Below are positions 10,021-20,555 of a stretch of DNA of 20,804 nucleotides, one piece after another. The notes below the pieces were generated by a model that saw nothing but the letters and a program-made list of their open reading frames with translations, was not told where the DNA came from and searched no databases. How positions within the stretch are numbered: the stretch's first letter is position 1; the number at the start of each line of letters is the position of its first letter. The stretch is from contig NWUY0300014932.1 of NCBI GenBank assembly GCA_004151065.3, forward strand, positions 40,172 through 60,975, given 5' to 3'. The position numbers were made by a program, and so were the translations under genes. This DNA comes from Larix sibirica. Lineage: Eukaryota > Streptophyta > Pinopsida > Pinales > Pinaceae.

Positions 10021-11140
10021 TTTTAACTCCTTGAAATATTTATATTATTCCTTGGTCCAAATATACTTGACCTTGGCTCCATCTTGGTCACGTGGCTCAA
10101 GGGCCAACCAATATCAAAGAACACTAACATGAACATATATTAAAGGTTATCAAGGCCCAAGAATTCATGAAAATCCATTAGTGTATATATGTGGCCAACT
10201 AATCATGGATGACTAAGATCTTGGTTGGATCCACATACACACCATGCTCATCCATGATGTACCTCAAATATTGAATTTTCTACCTGTCAAATGAGCACTT
10301 GTCAAGGTAGGAATATAACTTGTTTTTCTGCATGGTGTGGGTACTTGTTGAATGCGATTCAAATGCTCTTCCCAAGTTCTATTGAAAATGAGGATGTTCT
10401 CTAGCTATACAACCACAAAAAAAGTAGTGAATGGTCACACAATATCATAAATCATCCTCATGTATTTCATTGGTGCATTCCTCAAGTTGAAATGCTGACC
10501 AACCATCCAAAAGAGACCTTGATTAGACTTGAAGGTTGTTTTCACACATCACTTGGATGGATTAACACCTGGTGATATCCTAAATTAGAATCGATCTTAC
10601 TGAAAAACTTGGAACCTTTGAGTTGATCAAGCAACTCATTAACCCAAGGGATGGGGTACCAATTCTTGACTATGATTTTGCTCAATGTTATACAATCAAT
10701 AAAGAGTTGTTGTGTTCCATCCTTCTTCTAAGCAATCACAATCAAGCTCCCATAAAGTAAGGAACTTGGTTGAATGTGGCCTTTCTATATCGCCACAGGA
10801 ATCTTGCATTTGATTTCATTATAGTCCAATTATAGAGAGCTTTTGTATATAGGGCCATTTGGTAGAGGGGCACCTAATGTCAAATCAATTGCATGCATTA
10901 TGTGGTATTGTAAAAGTAATCCAATAGGTGAGGGGAAGCTGCCTTTGAATTCTTTCACCAACTAATCAGCTTCTCTCTATTGCATAGAGTGACCCCTTGT
11001 AGAATCGTTGGGGATTTTGATGATTTCCTTCCTTCAATTTGAGCGGAACCTGATGAGGAAAATTCTCCCAATTTGAGAGATTATCTTCTTGCATTCTTTA
11101 GTAGTTATTAAAGAGACTACAATAATCAACACTATGTTTG

Positions 11141-11559
11141 ATATCATGTAGAGTTGATCTCAAACGGTGACTATGATGCACAAATCCTAGACTAGTAAAC
11201 AACATGATGCTTCCACATATATGGTTGTCCTAAAAGAACATCACAAGATTTGAGCGAAGTACCATCACACAAAATCTCATCTTTGAATGGTTTGATGTTG
11301 TATTATGGCCCATTGTTGACTAACATGGATGTCTCATCCCTACCTCAATCAATTGATGTTTCATTGCCATGTGTGGGACATTGTTGGAAGCTTCGTCTTC
11401 TTGTCGACTTCAGTTGATATTATGTTTTTATGGTTTTTGTTATTAATGTCAAAATGTAGTGGTGTCTCTTTCACCTATATATGTTAGTTGAAAGGGCACT
11501 CACCTTCCTCAAGCATCTCTCGATGTATGTTTGCAATGGAAAAATATAGGTTCTACAAT
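11141..11559 (-). pseudogene. Extra, divergent protease segment beside an assembly N
   Basis: This segment repeats what lies at 11561-11980. Over the first ~117 bases the two are about 93% identical, then they diverge but remain recognisably homologous. On the minus strand it reads KPFKDEILCDGTSLKSCDVL, then LLGQPYMWKHHVVY, followed by a TAG stop (11194-11192). This is the C-terminal protease region of the same gypsy family and is better preserved than its twin. Copy B has only one such segment. The N at 11560 suggests this is the overlapping end of a different contig, allele or paralogue, not a true tandem duplication. Confidence 0.65.
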
Positions 11560-11560
11560 N
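11560..11560. other. Single N, likely contig join
   Basis: The sequence after the N (TGTATCATGTAGAGTTGATC) restarts at a point equivalent to about 11150, so the two sides overlap in content by about 420 bp. This is what an unmerged overlap between contigs looks like. Confidence 0.75.
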
Positions 11561-11980
11561 TGTATCATGTAGAGTTGATCTCAAACGGTGACTATGATGC
11601 TCAAATCATAGACTAGTAAACAACATGATGCTTCCACATATATTCTTGTCCTAAAAGAGCATCACAAACATCAAGCGGGGAAACATTAGCCAATAATGCA
11701 AGGTTTGGTGTCATATTAAATGCGACATTGTTGATTGAAATGGATGTTTCGTCCTTGGATTAACCAACTAATTGCGTATGGTTTGTAGTATGGCATCACT
11801 AACAACAATATCTCCTTAATGACCTTTGTTGAGACCAAGTTCTTTTGAGTATCATTTCTAACAAAGAAATGCATCGGTGTCCCCTTCAACCACCTATGTG
11901 ATTGGAAGAGTTTATCATCTTCCCTAAGTTCCTTTAGTTTGAATTTTGTAGTGGGAATGATAACATCGGGTTATGTGTTA

Positions 11981-12659
11981 ATGATTTATTCCCTCTTATC
12001 CATGGAATCTTGAGGCATTAAGGTTGAATCAAAGTTTTAGGTGTTATAGAGGTGAAACATGTAACTACTTCAAAATTAAAGATGTAAAGATAGATATTCT
12101 ACTATTCAATTGAAATGCAAATCATTCGTAAAAATATGTAATCTAAGAAGAACAATAAAATAGGAAATTCAATTTCAACAATTAACTCAACGACAAGCCT
12201 AAAAAAAACTTTTTGTATTTTTCAATTTGAAAATTCTCGAACAAAGAAATGGAAAACACAAAAATGAATTACACTATATTAGGTTTCAAAGCATATAGCA
12301 ATACTTCCAAATTCCATAGGAAACCTTGGAATATAGGTTTGTAGTGTGAAAGGCTTAAAAATATTCACCATCTACATGTGCATTGATTCTTAAAGGGAAA
12401 CCTACAAACTATACATCCATGGAAGAGTAGTAGCATGCAAGTGCAACCAAGTGTGTGAGTTGCTAAAGAGCAACTCATGAACTGCATGCAATTGTCAACA
12501 AAGTAGACTGCACACATATATAGAATGGGTTAAAAAATAAATCAAGCCTACAATGGCAGCTTCTTGATCCTAAGCTGGTAAAGAAACATACTAGTAGAAA
12601 CAAAAGTATTTAAGGGATACAACTATCAAAAATGGAGAAAACCAACAAAAAAGGAAGAA
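11981..12659 (-). other. Leader between primer-binding-like site and protease, copy A
   Basis: About 680 bp separate the primer-binding-like site from the first recognisable protease residues. A gypsy element should carry gag here, but I see no gag motif in any minus frame. The segment is collinear with 16430-16985 in copy B, so the absence predates the duplication. The 64-codon minus frame at 12626-12820 crosses the site and the junction and is not a known protein. Confidence 0.5.
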
Positions 12660-12690
12660 TTCTCCCCAATGAAGTCACCAATTTTGTTAG
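12655..12690 (-). other. Primer-binding-like site, copy A
   Basis: On the minus strand the sequence TCTAACAAAAT is followed by TGGTGACTTCATTGGGGAG. It starts with TGG, complementary to a tRNA CCA end, and resembles primer-binding sites of other plant gypsy elements. I cannot name the tRNA. Copy B has the related AGTGACTCTATTGGGGAG at about 16990-17007. Confidence 0.4.
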
Positions 12691-13250
12691 ATGGCAATGT
12701 TGGGATAGCAAGAGAGACTCGCTTTTTTTTAATCGGGTGTGAGAGTGCTTTCTTTAGAACTCGATGTTTGCAGCTACTAAGGTAGTATGGGTGTTTAACA
12801 AATAATTGCAACAAGTTCAAAGGAAGAAGTCACTTGGCCTAAAATTAAGGATAAACCAAGAGGAGATCATTGTAAAGGACTGAAGGTCATAGCCTCATTC
12901 ATCACTTAATAATAAAATAGGAGAACAGGAGAAAGTAATGGTCAACATGTTATCTAGGGATGGAAGTAGGATCCCACTCTCGCATATGTGTTGGTTGCAA
13001 ATCCCAAGATGAAGGAATATTGTTCCATCAAATTATGTCAATGTGGTTAGAAATTAAGAGAACAAGGCCTTTCCAAGTACCTTAGAAAAGTGGAGACAAG
13101 GCAACTCCTTAGCTAGAAATGGGAACAACCACAAGGATTCTTTCACATGAAATAAAGTCACAAGGTAGAACAAGTAAAGGAGCACACATCTGCTTTCATC
13201 ATAAATCACATGACATTAAATGAAGTATGCTTGCTCACTCATAGGGGTCC
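12691..13250 (-). repeat. Segment between pol copies B and A (possible shared LTR)
   Basis: Homologous to 7870-8395. It lies downstream of integrase B and upstream of the primer-binding-like site of copy A, so in an LTR-internal-LTR-internal array it would be the shared LTR. No clean TG...CA pair could be fixed. No third copy is found beyond 17015, so this identity remains an inference. Confidence 0.35.
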
Positions 13251-13355
13251 TTTAGATTAGATAGAATCACTTTTACAAAATGCTACTTCCTAGCGCTAAA
13301 GCCATTAAATCTAATAACTTTAACTTATAAGAAAAACCTAAGAAGTTCGTAGCTC

Positions 13356-16340
13356 TCAAAATTTTAAAAGGGGCTTTGTATGCAAATACGTGTGTTGCAT
13401 GGTTGATAGATTCTTAGAAAACTTAATGCCCCTATTAGAAACTATGGTCTCACACAATTCAAAATGAACCCAAATATGCTTGAAGAAGAGCTTAACAGTG
13501 GCTTCTATTGTGACACACTTCTTGTAGTGTGAGAAAAATTCCATCTTAGAGAACCAATCAACAACAATAATAATAAAAACAAAATTATTATCATTCTTGG
13601 TTCAGGGAAGGCTTGACCAAAATCCAAGGGTATTGACTCCCAAGGATTATCTAGAGTGGGAAAAGGAGAGTAGAATCACTACTTCTTGAGATAGGTTTAA
13701 CAATTGCATGAGAAGTGCAGGATCTAATATATGTGCATTTGATGTCCTATCAAATCTTGGGCTAATAGAATTACTTAAGCAGAGCGTTCATTGTCTTTTC
13801 CACACTAAAATTCCTTGCCACTCCACTATATTGTGCCTCCCATATCATCTTCCCACTCTCACTTGAAAGAATACATGCATGGCCTTGATGGCCCAAAAAT
13901 AAATCCTAGAGGTGAAATTTTGAAACTTGTTTACATATTACCAATGTCAAGTTTGTAACAATTAATTTAAGGTCATTGTCGTATAATGCAGTCCACTTTG
14001 TAGTCCCATGTCCATAAGAATTTAGAATTGTGGTCAATGCCACAAGTGAGGTTGTATGAGGTAGTTTGCAAATCGAATGGTGCTTCCATTCTTGTACTAG
14101 ATGACATGGAACTGTTGAAGTTGCTCGTACCAATTCTTATGGAGGTCATTATGCAACTTTCCCTACACTTGAAGAGACCTATGGTCAGTGTGGATGATCA
14201 TTTACTTTCCCATAGTATAATATTTCCACTATCGAAATCCCTATTGAGAAATGGAGTAGAGATCCTTGTCATAGGTGGGGTATACATGAACCATGTCAAA
14301 GAGTGTCTCACTATGATGGGCTATCAAATGTCCATGCTATGTGAGAACTCCATCGAAGGAACAATATGAGGCACTTGTCTCCATTTTGAATGGTGTTGTA
14401 GCTTTGTCAGTGTCAAGACTAGCATTGTGCAAATTTGACATTCAAAAAGTTTTGATAAACCTATACAAGAAAAGCAATACCAAATAGAATCTTAAACATG
14501 ATAATTAACATTGGCTTAGACACACAAGACACAAATATTACCCTAGAAACCCAAAACCAGGAAAACCAATATTCCTTAGAGTTTCTCCACTCTCTTTTTC
14601 ATTGTATTATCTTTTATGTTTAAACAATACATATCATAGCATCCAAAACCCTAATCCATTAACCTAGATTAGATTACAACCTCGATTCCTTAATGGGAAT
14701 TAGTTTACAATGGGCATAAAACTACTCAAAACATACCCAAAAAAATTCTTCTAGGTGTGCTAGACCCCCGTGCCCCCCTACCTAGGGGGAATCAACCCCC
14801 TCGGACCCCCTTTGATATAGGAACCTTCAAAGAGTACAACACATGTCCAACAACACTTTAACTCCTTGAAATCTTTCTATTATTCCTCAAACCAATATAC
14901 TTGACCATGGCTCCAACTTAGTCATGTGGTTCAAGGGTCAAATAGTATGAGAGAACCCTAATTCATGAACCTATAGTAAAAGTTAGCAAGGCCTGTGTGG
15001 CCAACTAGTCATTAACGACTTAGATATTGGTTGGATCCACATGCACACCATACTCATCCATGATTTGCCATGAATAATGAATTCTCTACATGTGAAATGA
15101 GCACTTATCAAGGTTGGAATATAACTTGGTTTTCTATAAGGTGTAGGTACTTGTTGAATGTGATTCATATGATCTTCCCAATTTCTATTGAAAATGAGGA
15201 TATTGTCTAGCTATACAACCACAAATGAATTAGTGAATGGTCACACAATATCATACATCATCCTCATGTATTTCATTGGTGCATTCCTCAAGTTGAAAGA
15301 CATGGCCAACCAGTCAAAAGATACCTTAATTAGACTTGAAGGTTGTGTTTCACACATCACTTGGATCGACTAGCTGCACCTTGTGATAGCCTGAATTAAA
15401 ATCAATCTTACTTAAAAACTTGGAACCTTTGAGTTGATCGAGCAAATCATCAACCCAATGGATGGGGTACCAATTCTTGACTATGCTATTGCTCAATGCT
15501 ATGTAGTCAATAAGGATTCGTTGTGTTCCATCCTTCTCCTAAGACATCATAATCAAGCTCCCGCAAGATGAGGAGCTTAGATGAATGTGGCCTTTCTATA
15601 TCACCACTTGAGTCTTGCATTTGATCTCATGTAATCAAATCATAGAGAGTTTTTGTACACATGACCATTTGGTAGAAGGGAACCTAATGTCAAATCAATT
15701 GCATGATTTATGTGGAACTATAGAAGTACTCCAATGGGTGAGGGGGGGATTCCTTTGTATTCTTCCGCCAGTTAATCAACTTGTCTCTACTGCATAAAGG
15801 GACCCCTTGTAGAAGCCTTGGCAATTATGATGATTCCTTTCTTCAATCTAAGTAGACCCTAAAGAGGAAAACTCTCCCAATTTGAGAGATTATCTTCTTG
15901 CATTGTTTAGCAGTTATCAAAGAGACTATAATAATCAACACTACGTTTGCTTTCATGTACAGTTGATGTCGAAGGGTGGCAATGACACACAAATCCTAGA
16001 CTAGTAAACAAAATGATGCTTCCACATATATGCTTCTCCTAAAAGAGCATCAAAAACATCAAGTGAGGCAGCATTAGCCAATATTGCAAGAATTGTTGTT
16101 GTATTACATGTAATAGTGTTGATTGGCATGGATGTCTCGTCCCTGGATCAACCAATTGATTGTGTATGTTTGGTAGTTTGGCATCATTAACAACATATCT
16201 TCTTAATGATGTTTGTTGAGACCAAGTTCGTTTGGTTGTCATTTTCAATAAATAAATGCATTGATGTCCCCTTTAACCACCTATCTGAGTGGATGATTTG
16301 ATCATATTCCTTAGGTTCCTTGGTTTGAATTTTGTAGTGG
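13356..16340 (-). pseudogene. pol: Ty3/gypsy pol pseudogene, copy B (PR-RT-RH-IN)
   Basis: Minus-strand pieces in order. Protease (16330-15990): RWLKGTSMHLFIENDNQTN, with E-N-D where the catalytic D-S/T-G should be, then DALLGEAYMWKHHFVY and a TAG stop. A connector reads LITAKQCKKIISQIG. RT (15620-15020): IVKNWYPIHWVDDLLDQLKG, SKID, GYHKV, and stop-L-D-N in place of YLDD, followed by ILIFNRNWEDH. RNase H (14420-14090): YPTYDKDLYSI. The H2C2 linker region (14133-13880) includes LNSYGHGTTKW and KQVSKFHL. Integrase (13640-13356): LDF, then after a frameshift SHYKKCVTIEATVKLFFKH and SNRG in place of SDRG. It is a long-dead pseudogene without gag or integrase C-terminus, in tandem with copy A. Confidence 0.9.
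14443..14852 (-). mobile_element. Solo LTR in RNase H region, copy B (probably Ty1/copia type)
   Basis: The minus strand starts TGTTGGACATGTGTTG at 14852 and runs about 410 bp to the point where RNase H coding resumes. The five bases before it are AGTGT, and copy A has AATGT just after its 3' end, giving a plausible 5-bp target duplication with one change. A C-rich/G-rich hairpin tract lies at 14773-14789. No internal retrotransposon sequence accompanies it, so it is a solo LTR left by recombination. Confidence 0.65.
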
Positions 16341-17015
16341 AAATATTAACATTGGGTTCTATGTTAATAATCTATTTCCTCCTATTATGGAAAATTCTGG
16401 CATCAGGGTTGAATCAGAGTTTGAGGTTTTATAAGGGTGAAAAATGTAAATAATTCAAAATTAAATATGTAAAGAGAGCAATTATACCTTTCAAATGGAA
16501 TGCAAATCTCCCAAATTCCTAAAAAATTGCAATCTAAGAAGAACAATAAACTAGGAAATGCAATTGCAACAACTAACTCAACAACATGCCTAAAACAAAA
16601 ACAAAACCCTTTTGTATTTTTCAATTTAAAAATTCCCAAACAACAAAATTGAAAAGGAATAAACTAATTATACTATATTAGGTTTGAAACTATTCACCAT
16701 CTACATGTGCATTGATTGTTAAAGGGAAACATGCAAACTATGCAGGAATGGCAGAGAGTAGCATGCAAGTGAAACCAAGAGTGGGGATTTATAAATAGAA
16801 ACTCACGTACTACATGCAATTGTCAACAAAGTACAATGCACACATATATAGAATAGGGTTAAAAAAATCAAGCTTGCAATAGTAGTCAATTTCTTGCTCC
16901 TAAGGTTGTAAAGAAACTTACTAGTAGAGACAAAAGTATCTAAGGGCTAAGCCTATAAAAAATTTAGAAACCAACCAAAAAGGAAGAATTCTCCCCAATA
17001 GAGTCACTAGTTTTG

Positions 17016-17985
17016 TTAGAGGTATTTTCACTACACTAAGTATGAGTCCCTAGTGGAGGGTTGGAATCTCACTTTTTAGAGTAGATTATAAATTTGCCAT
17101 CATTTTTTCCCAAGGTAAATTCTTTATAACATGAATGCAATGAGAAGAGAAGGAAGAAAACATGGTAGAAGCAATTTAATATTTATCCTTGTCAGCAACT
17201 TGTTCAATGGAAACTCTTATACAAGGTTCCCTTCGATACTTGCACACAATCAAAGATGAAACAACTTCCTCATTCCAAAATTTACATTTAATAAACAACA
17301 TGAATTGCAAAGCATAAACCCTAACTAACGTCAGGTCAATTAATTCACAACAATTACAATATTAAAACAAGAACAACAAAAGGAATTGGGGGTGAAGAAG
17401 AGAGATATATATTAATGATACTAGATGTGCAATAAGGAATTTTACATGATCTCGTTGTGAAACCTCTGCCACTTGAGTCTGGGTTCCTCCATCCTCAACC
17501 ACTTTATCAAACTCTCTCTTTACAAGGACACAAATCTTACCATGATAGGGGATCCAAGGGGTTGTTAAACAAACTATAAACAAGACTCTATCAAACTTGG
17601 TGAACCAAGATGATTTTGCACAAAGAGAGGATTAGGGCAAAGATATTTCAACAAGGATTAGGTTATTTCTCTAGGATAAGGGTGTCTCTATTTTTTCCTC
17701 TTATGTCTAAAAATAGTTCCTACAGTTGAGGTTCAAAATTTAGGATTTAGAGGTGTACAGTATCCGAGATCTTCGCTTGAGGCCCACGCATTTTGCATTT
17801 TATTTATTTTTGGGGGTCATTTTAAGGGTGCACATGGGTTTCTAACTAGAAACTAATGGGTACAAGTTTATGCGCATTGGTTGCACAACTACAAGGAACA
17901 CACATTATTACAGGAATAAGCTTCATAACTTATTGAAATTATATGTAGCTTGTTGAAACAATGCATGTAAATGGATTAGATCAAA
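17016..17985. other. Unassigned region, possibly an LTR on the minus strand
   Basis: No protein motif is visible. Minus-strand reading could be an LTR beginning TGTACACCTC at 17759 and ending near the CTCTAACA at about 17012, immediately before the AGTGACTC primer-binding-like site. That would be about 745 bp. I see no second copy or target duplication to confirm it. The segment 17760-17985 shows nothing recognisable. Confidence 0.3.
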
Positions 17986-17989
17986 TCAT

Positions 17990-18545
17990 TTTGTCATGGT
18001 GACCAAATATAGCTATAACATGATGCTTTGAACTCAACTAGTAATGAATATATTGTGTGACATTCATCAATTTTGAGCCAAGGAATTTTATAGTGATCAT
18101 GCCACTTTCATTATCCTTCTTGAACCCCATTCTTAATCTTTGCAAGCAACTTTGTCTGGTTGTATACATGTTGGTTATATTTACTATGCCCTTTCTTCTA
18201 AGAGTTGCAGTCATCTTTTCCATTCTTGTGTTGCAATTGATTTTCAACCCCAAATCCTTTCTTATCCTTCATGTGAAATTTTTTCTCAATATTGACAGCA
18301 TAATGATAAGCATATCCCAATGAAGAGATGTCCAGAAACTCCATTTATGTTTGTAATTATCTATGTGAATCATTGCAGTATTTTAGAACTAAATTCTGAT
18401 TGAAATCCCTAATACCCAATTTTGTGTGCAGGGTATGAAAGGCATCAAACAATATGGTTCTTACCTTAGTGTGATAACATCTGTCTCATATACTGCTCTT
18501 CTTATAGTTTCCAATACATAAATACTCCTCCTTGAGGATCTTAAT
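17990..18545 (-). pseudogene. gag: Ty3/gypsy gag remnant
   Basis: One minus-strand frame with three stops reads FDAFHTLHTKLGIRDFNQNL, then MEFLDISSLGYAYHYAVNIE. After a lysine-rich hydrophilic stretch and a frame change it gives KIPWLKIDECHT and SLLVEFKAS. Upstream, ILKEEYLCIGNYKK (about 18540-18500) matches the fold seen before the major gag helices. This fits a plant gypsy capsid domain followed by a Cys/His-rich segment, where a Cys expected after the Trp is replaced by His. The N-terminal part (18546-19070) is too decayed to read. It lies upstream of pol copy B on the same strand and may be its displaced gag. Confidence 0.7.
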
Positions 18546-19086
18546 AAACTATGTCAAAGTGGGTTCTATCGAATATAGTTTAGAATATTTGACATGTGCA
18601 ACACATAGTAATTATCCAACCAATATTTGACATGGGAAACAACATTTAGGAGTGCAAAAGTAATATTCTCACGATTGGAAAAATTCGGTGAACAAAAAAA
18701 TAACCCTCTAGTAGACTTAACCATCTCTACAAAGATTTAGTGTTTATCTTGCTTTCATATAGAGGGATACCAAATTAACTTGTACAATGAAGGATGTCGT
18801 TCCTTTGAAATTATTTCTTGAGGAAGGTGCATCTAGCATTGTTTGGAATCATCAAAAGATCTCGGCAAAATGGTCCATCATCTTGTTCCTCTATCGCTCA
18901 AGCACTTCCTATAGCAACATCTTGATACAATCTAGTCTTACTCCATCATCGTTCCTTACTTTTTCACCATCGGAGGCCTCTCATTTTGGCCAAGTAAGTC
19001 TTCCCCAAACTTGATTGGTTTGAGGCTTGAATCCCTACACCTTGACCTCATAAGGGACATGCACCAAAAACAATACAAAGCATATT

Positions 19087-19098
19087 GCTATGATATCA
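19087..19098 (-). other. Primer-binding site remnant (initiator tRNA-Met type)
   Basis: On the minus strand TGATATCATAGC differs at two positions from the common plant retroelement PBS TGGTATCAGAGC. It lies one base inside the CA end of the LTR at 19100-19435 and upstream of the gag remnant, as expected. Confidence 0.6.
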
Positions 19099-19099
19099 T

Positions 19100-19435
19100 T
19101 GATCCAGATTGACTGAGAACAAAAATAAATAATGTGCAATATTGTAAAGAGAACACAAATACAATATTGAAAGTAGAGTGTTTCCATGAAAACCAAACTC
19201 TATTCATGAAATAAATATTGAAGAACAATGTAATATACATAGTAGTACAAGATGGCTAGCATGATGGTTACTTACCTTTAAGAAGAGATGTAGAGGTTAT
19301 GTTTATTCGCAAAAATACCATAATAAGAGGCCTAAACTACATTTTATAATAATGCCAAAAACATCTATAAGGAAAAAACCCTAAATTGAAATAACCCTAA
19401 CACTAGCATGGTTAGGGTTGAGCGAGAATGTTACA
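19100..19435 (-). mobile_element. 5' LTR of the gag-bearing gypsy element
   Basis: The minus strand starts TGTAACATTCTCGCTC at 19435 and ends TGGATCA at 19100, about 336 bp, directly followed by a tRNA-iMet-type primer-binding site. It is AT-rich with TATA-like words such as TTATAAAATG. A 3' partner LTR is not seen in the window, and I could not identify a target-site duplication. Orientation and spacing agree with the gag remnant at 17990-18545. Confidence 0.55.
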
Positions 19436-19898
19436 TTGGACGATTCTGAGTTGTCTGTAAAAAGAGGATTCTTGCCAAGGTCATAACTTTTCACTTGGTG
19501 TTTTATTTTTGGTCTCCTTTAGCTCATTGGAAAGAAAATTAGTTTATTGAGTTGTGTCCCAAGTCATTGGGCATAACTGCCCCCAAAACACATGGGAAAG
19601 CCCCTAAAAATGTACTAAAAATCATGGCTTGAAAACTGTTAATGTGAGACTATTTTGGAGACAAACTTGGATGGTCACCTAGATCACTATTGGTGCAAGT
19701 ATTTGAACTTACTATGAAATAAAAACAAGATAGATGCAAACTCAAAGTAACAACAATGAGAACTAATCACAATAGTATTGGGGCACTTGCACACTTAAGG
19801 GTGGATTACATTTATAAATCCAAATGTAATGAAGGAAGAGCACTTGAAAATAATTAATTCCATTAATAATTGAAATTATATGAGATAAAAATGGGAGG

Positions 19899-20030
19899 AA
19901 ATCCCATTTCATATAGAATATAAATATAAAAATAAAAATAAAAAAAACACATCATGGAGCACAANAATCCCATTTCATATAGAATATATATATAAAAAAA
20001 AATATAAAAAAAACACATCATGGAGCACAA
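19899..20030. repeat. ~65-bp duplication flanking a single N
   Basis: AATCCCATTTCATATAGAAT starts both halves and ACACATCATGGAGCACAA ends both. The left half stops right before the N at 19965 and the right half starts right after it. The halves differ only in the A/T-rich middle. This is the signature of two overlapping contig ends placed side by side. Confidence 0.85.
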
Positions 20031-20555
20031 GATACTAGTAAGAGTGCTTAGCTTTGAATTTTACAATTATTGAAATGCAATTCCTAAGCACTAAAACAAT
20101 ATTACAAAATATAAGCATACATAAAACTAGCTCATGTATAAGGTATAATGCATAATAAAAACATATACTATAATGCACAATAAATATGTCATGATTAGAT
20201 ATACTACAATAACCATATATTAGATCCAAAAGAAGTTCCAAAATATGTATGATGATGCAATGGGCACCATTGTTAAGATCCAATACACTAATTCTAATGT
20301 AATAAAGTGATTAACCATAATAGTCTCTACATAATTTTGCATATGTAGAAGCATCCCCAAGATTTTTTTGTGAATCCTGCAATACTCTACTAGATACAAG
20401 CACCTAGTAACAACCTACGTAAGTCCTTCCTAAATTAACAATAATGAAAGATATACCCTTGCAAACCCATAATAAAGGCATCATTGTAAACTTTCAAAGC
20501 CTCCTCCATGGATTTGGACAAAATTGCAATGACACCAACCTTACTTGGGAATATC

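Larger units (their letters stand above)
8540..11980 (-). pseudogene. pol: Ty3/gypsy pol pseudogene, copy A (PR-RT-RH-IN)
   Basis: Pieces read in order on the minus strand. Protease (11950-11561): KGTPMHFFVRNDTQKNLVS, with the expected D-S/T-G triad replaced by R-N-D. RT (10800-10215): KNWYPIPWVNELLDQLKGSK, then SKID and GYHQV. YLDD has become stop-L-E-N (10407-10396), followed by ILIFNRTWEEH. The RT/RH connector retains FLGL. RNase H (9610-9200): GGVLT, YPTYDKDLYSI. Integrase core (8806-8540): MDF, VDWFSK, HYKKCVTTKATIKLFF, and TNRD where SDR-D is expected. A solo LTR splits RNase H. Stops and frameshifts are frequent, integrase is cut off at its C-terminal part and no gag is attached. It cannot make active enzymes. 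Confidence 0.9.
7870..12690 (-). mobile_element. Dead Ty3/gypsy element block, tandem copy A
   Basis: The block runs on the minus strand from a primer-binding-like site (about 12680-12660) through a leader without gag, protease, reverse transcriptase, RNase H and integrase, to the 3' flank. It is collinear with 12691-17015. The coordinate offset is about 4.82 kb on the left part and about 4.39 kb on the right. The ~430-bp difference equals the duplicated segment around the N at 11560. The left homology edge is near 7866-7870 (...GTTGGGTTAGC) and the junction with copy B is near 12685-12690. Confidence 0.75.
12691..17015 (-). mobile_element. Dead Ty3/gypsy element block, tandem copy B
   Basis: Head-to-tail copy of 7870-12690 without the extra protease segment. 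Homology ends at 17015 just past TCTAACAAAAC, where copy A continues into TGCCAACATTGGG-type sequence and copy B switches to unrelated DNA. Copies A and B share stops at the protease end and at YLDD, the integrase D-to-N change and the solo LTR. The block was therefore duplicated after it was inactivated. Confidence 0.8.

Noticed and set aside
18057-18323. 88-codon plus-strand hydrophobic frame
   Set aside because: It is antisense to the gag remnant, whose minus-strand frame gives recognisable gag motifs. The plus frame is a shadow.
18787-19014. 75-codon plus-strand frame
   Set aside because: It lies opposite the decayed gag N-terminal and leader region next to the LTR and primer-binding site, and no motif is seen.
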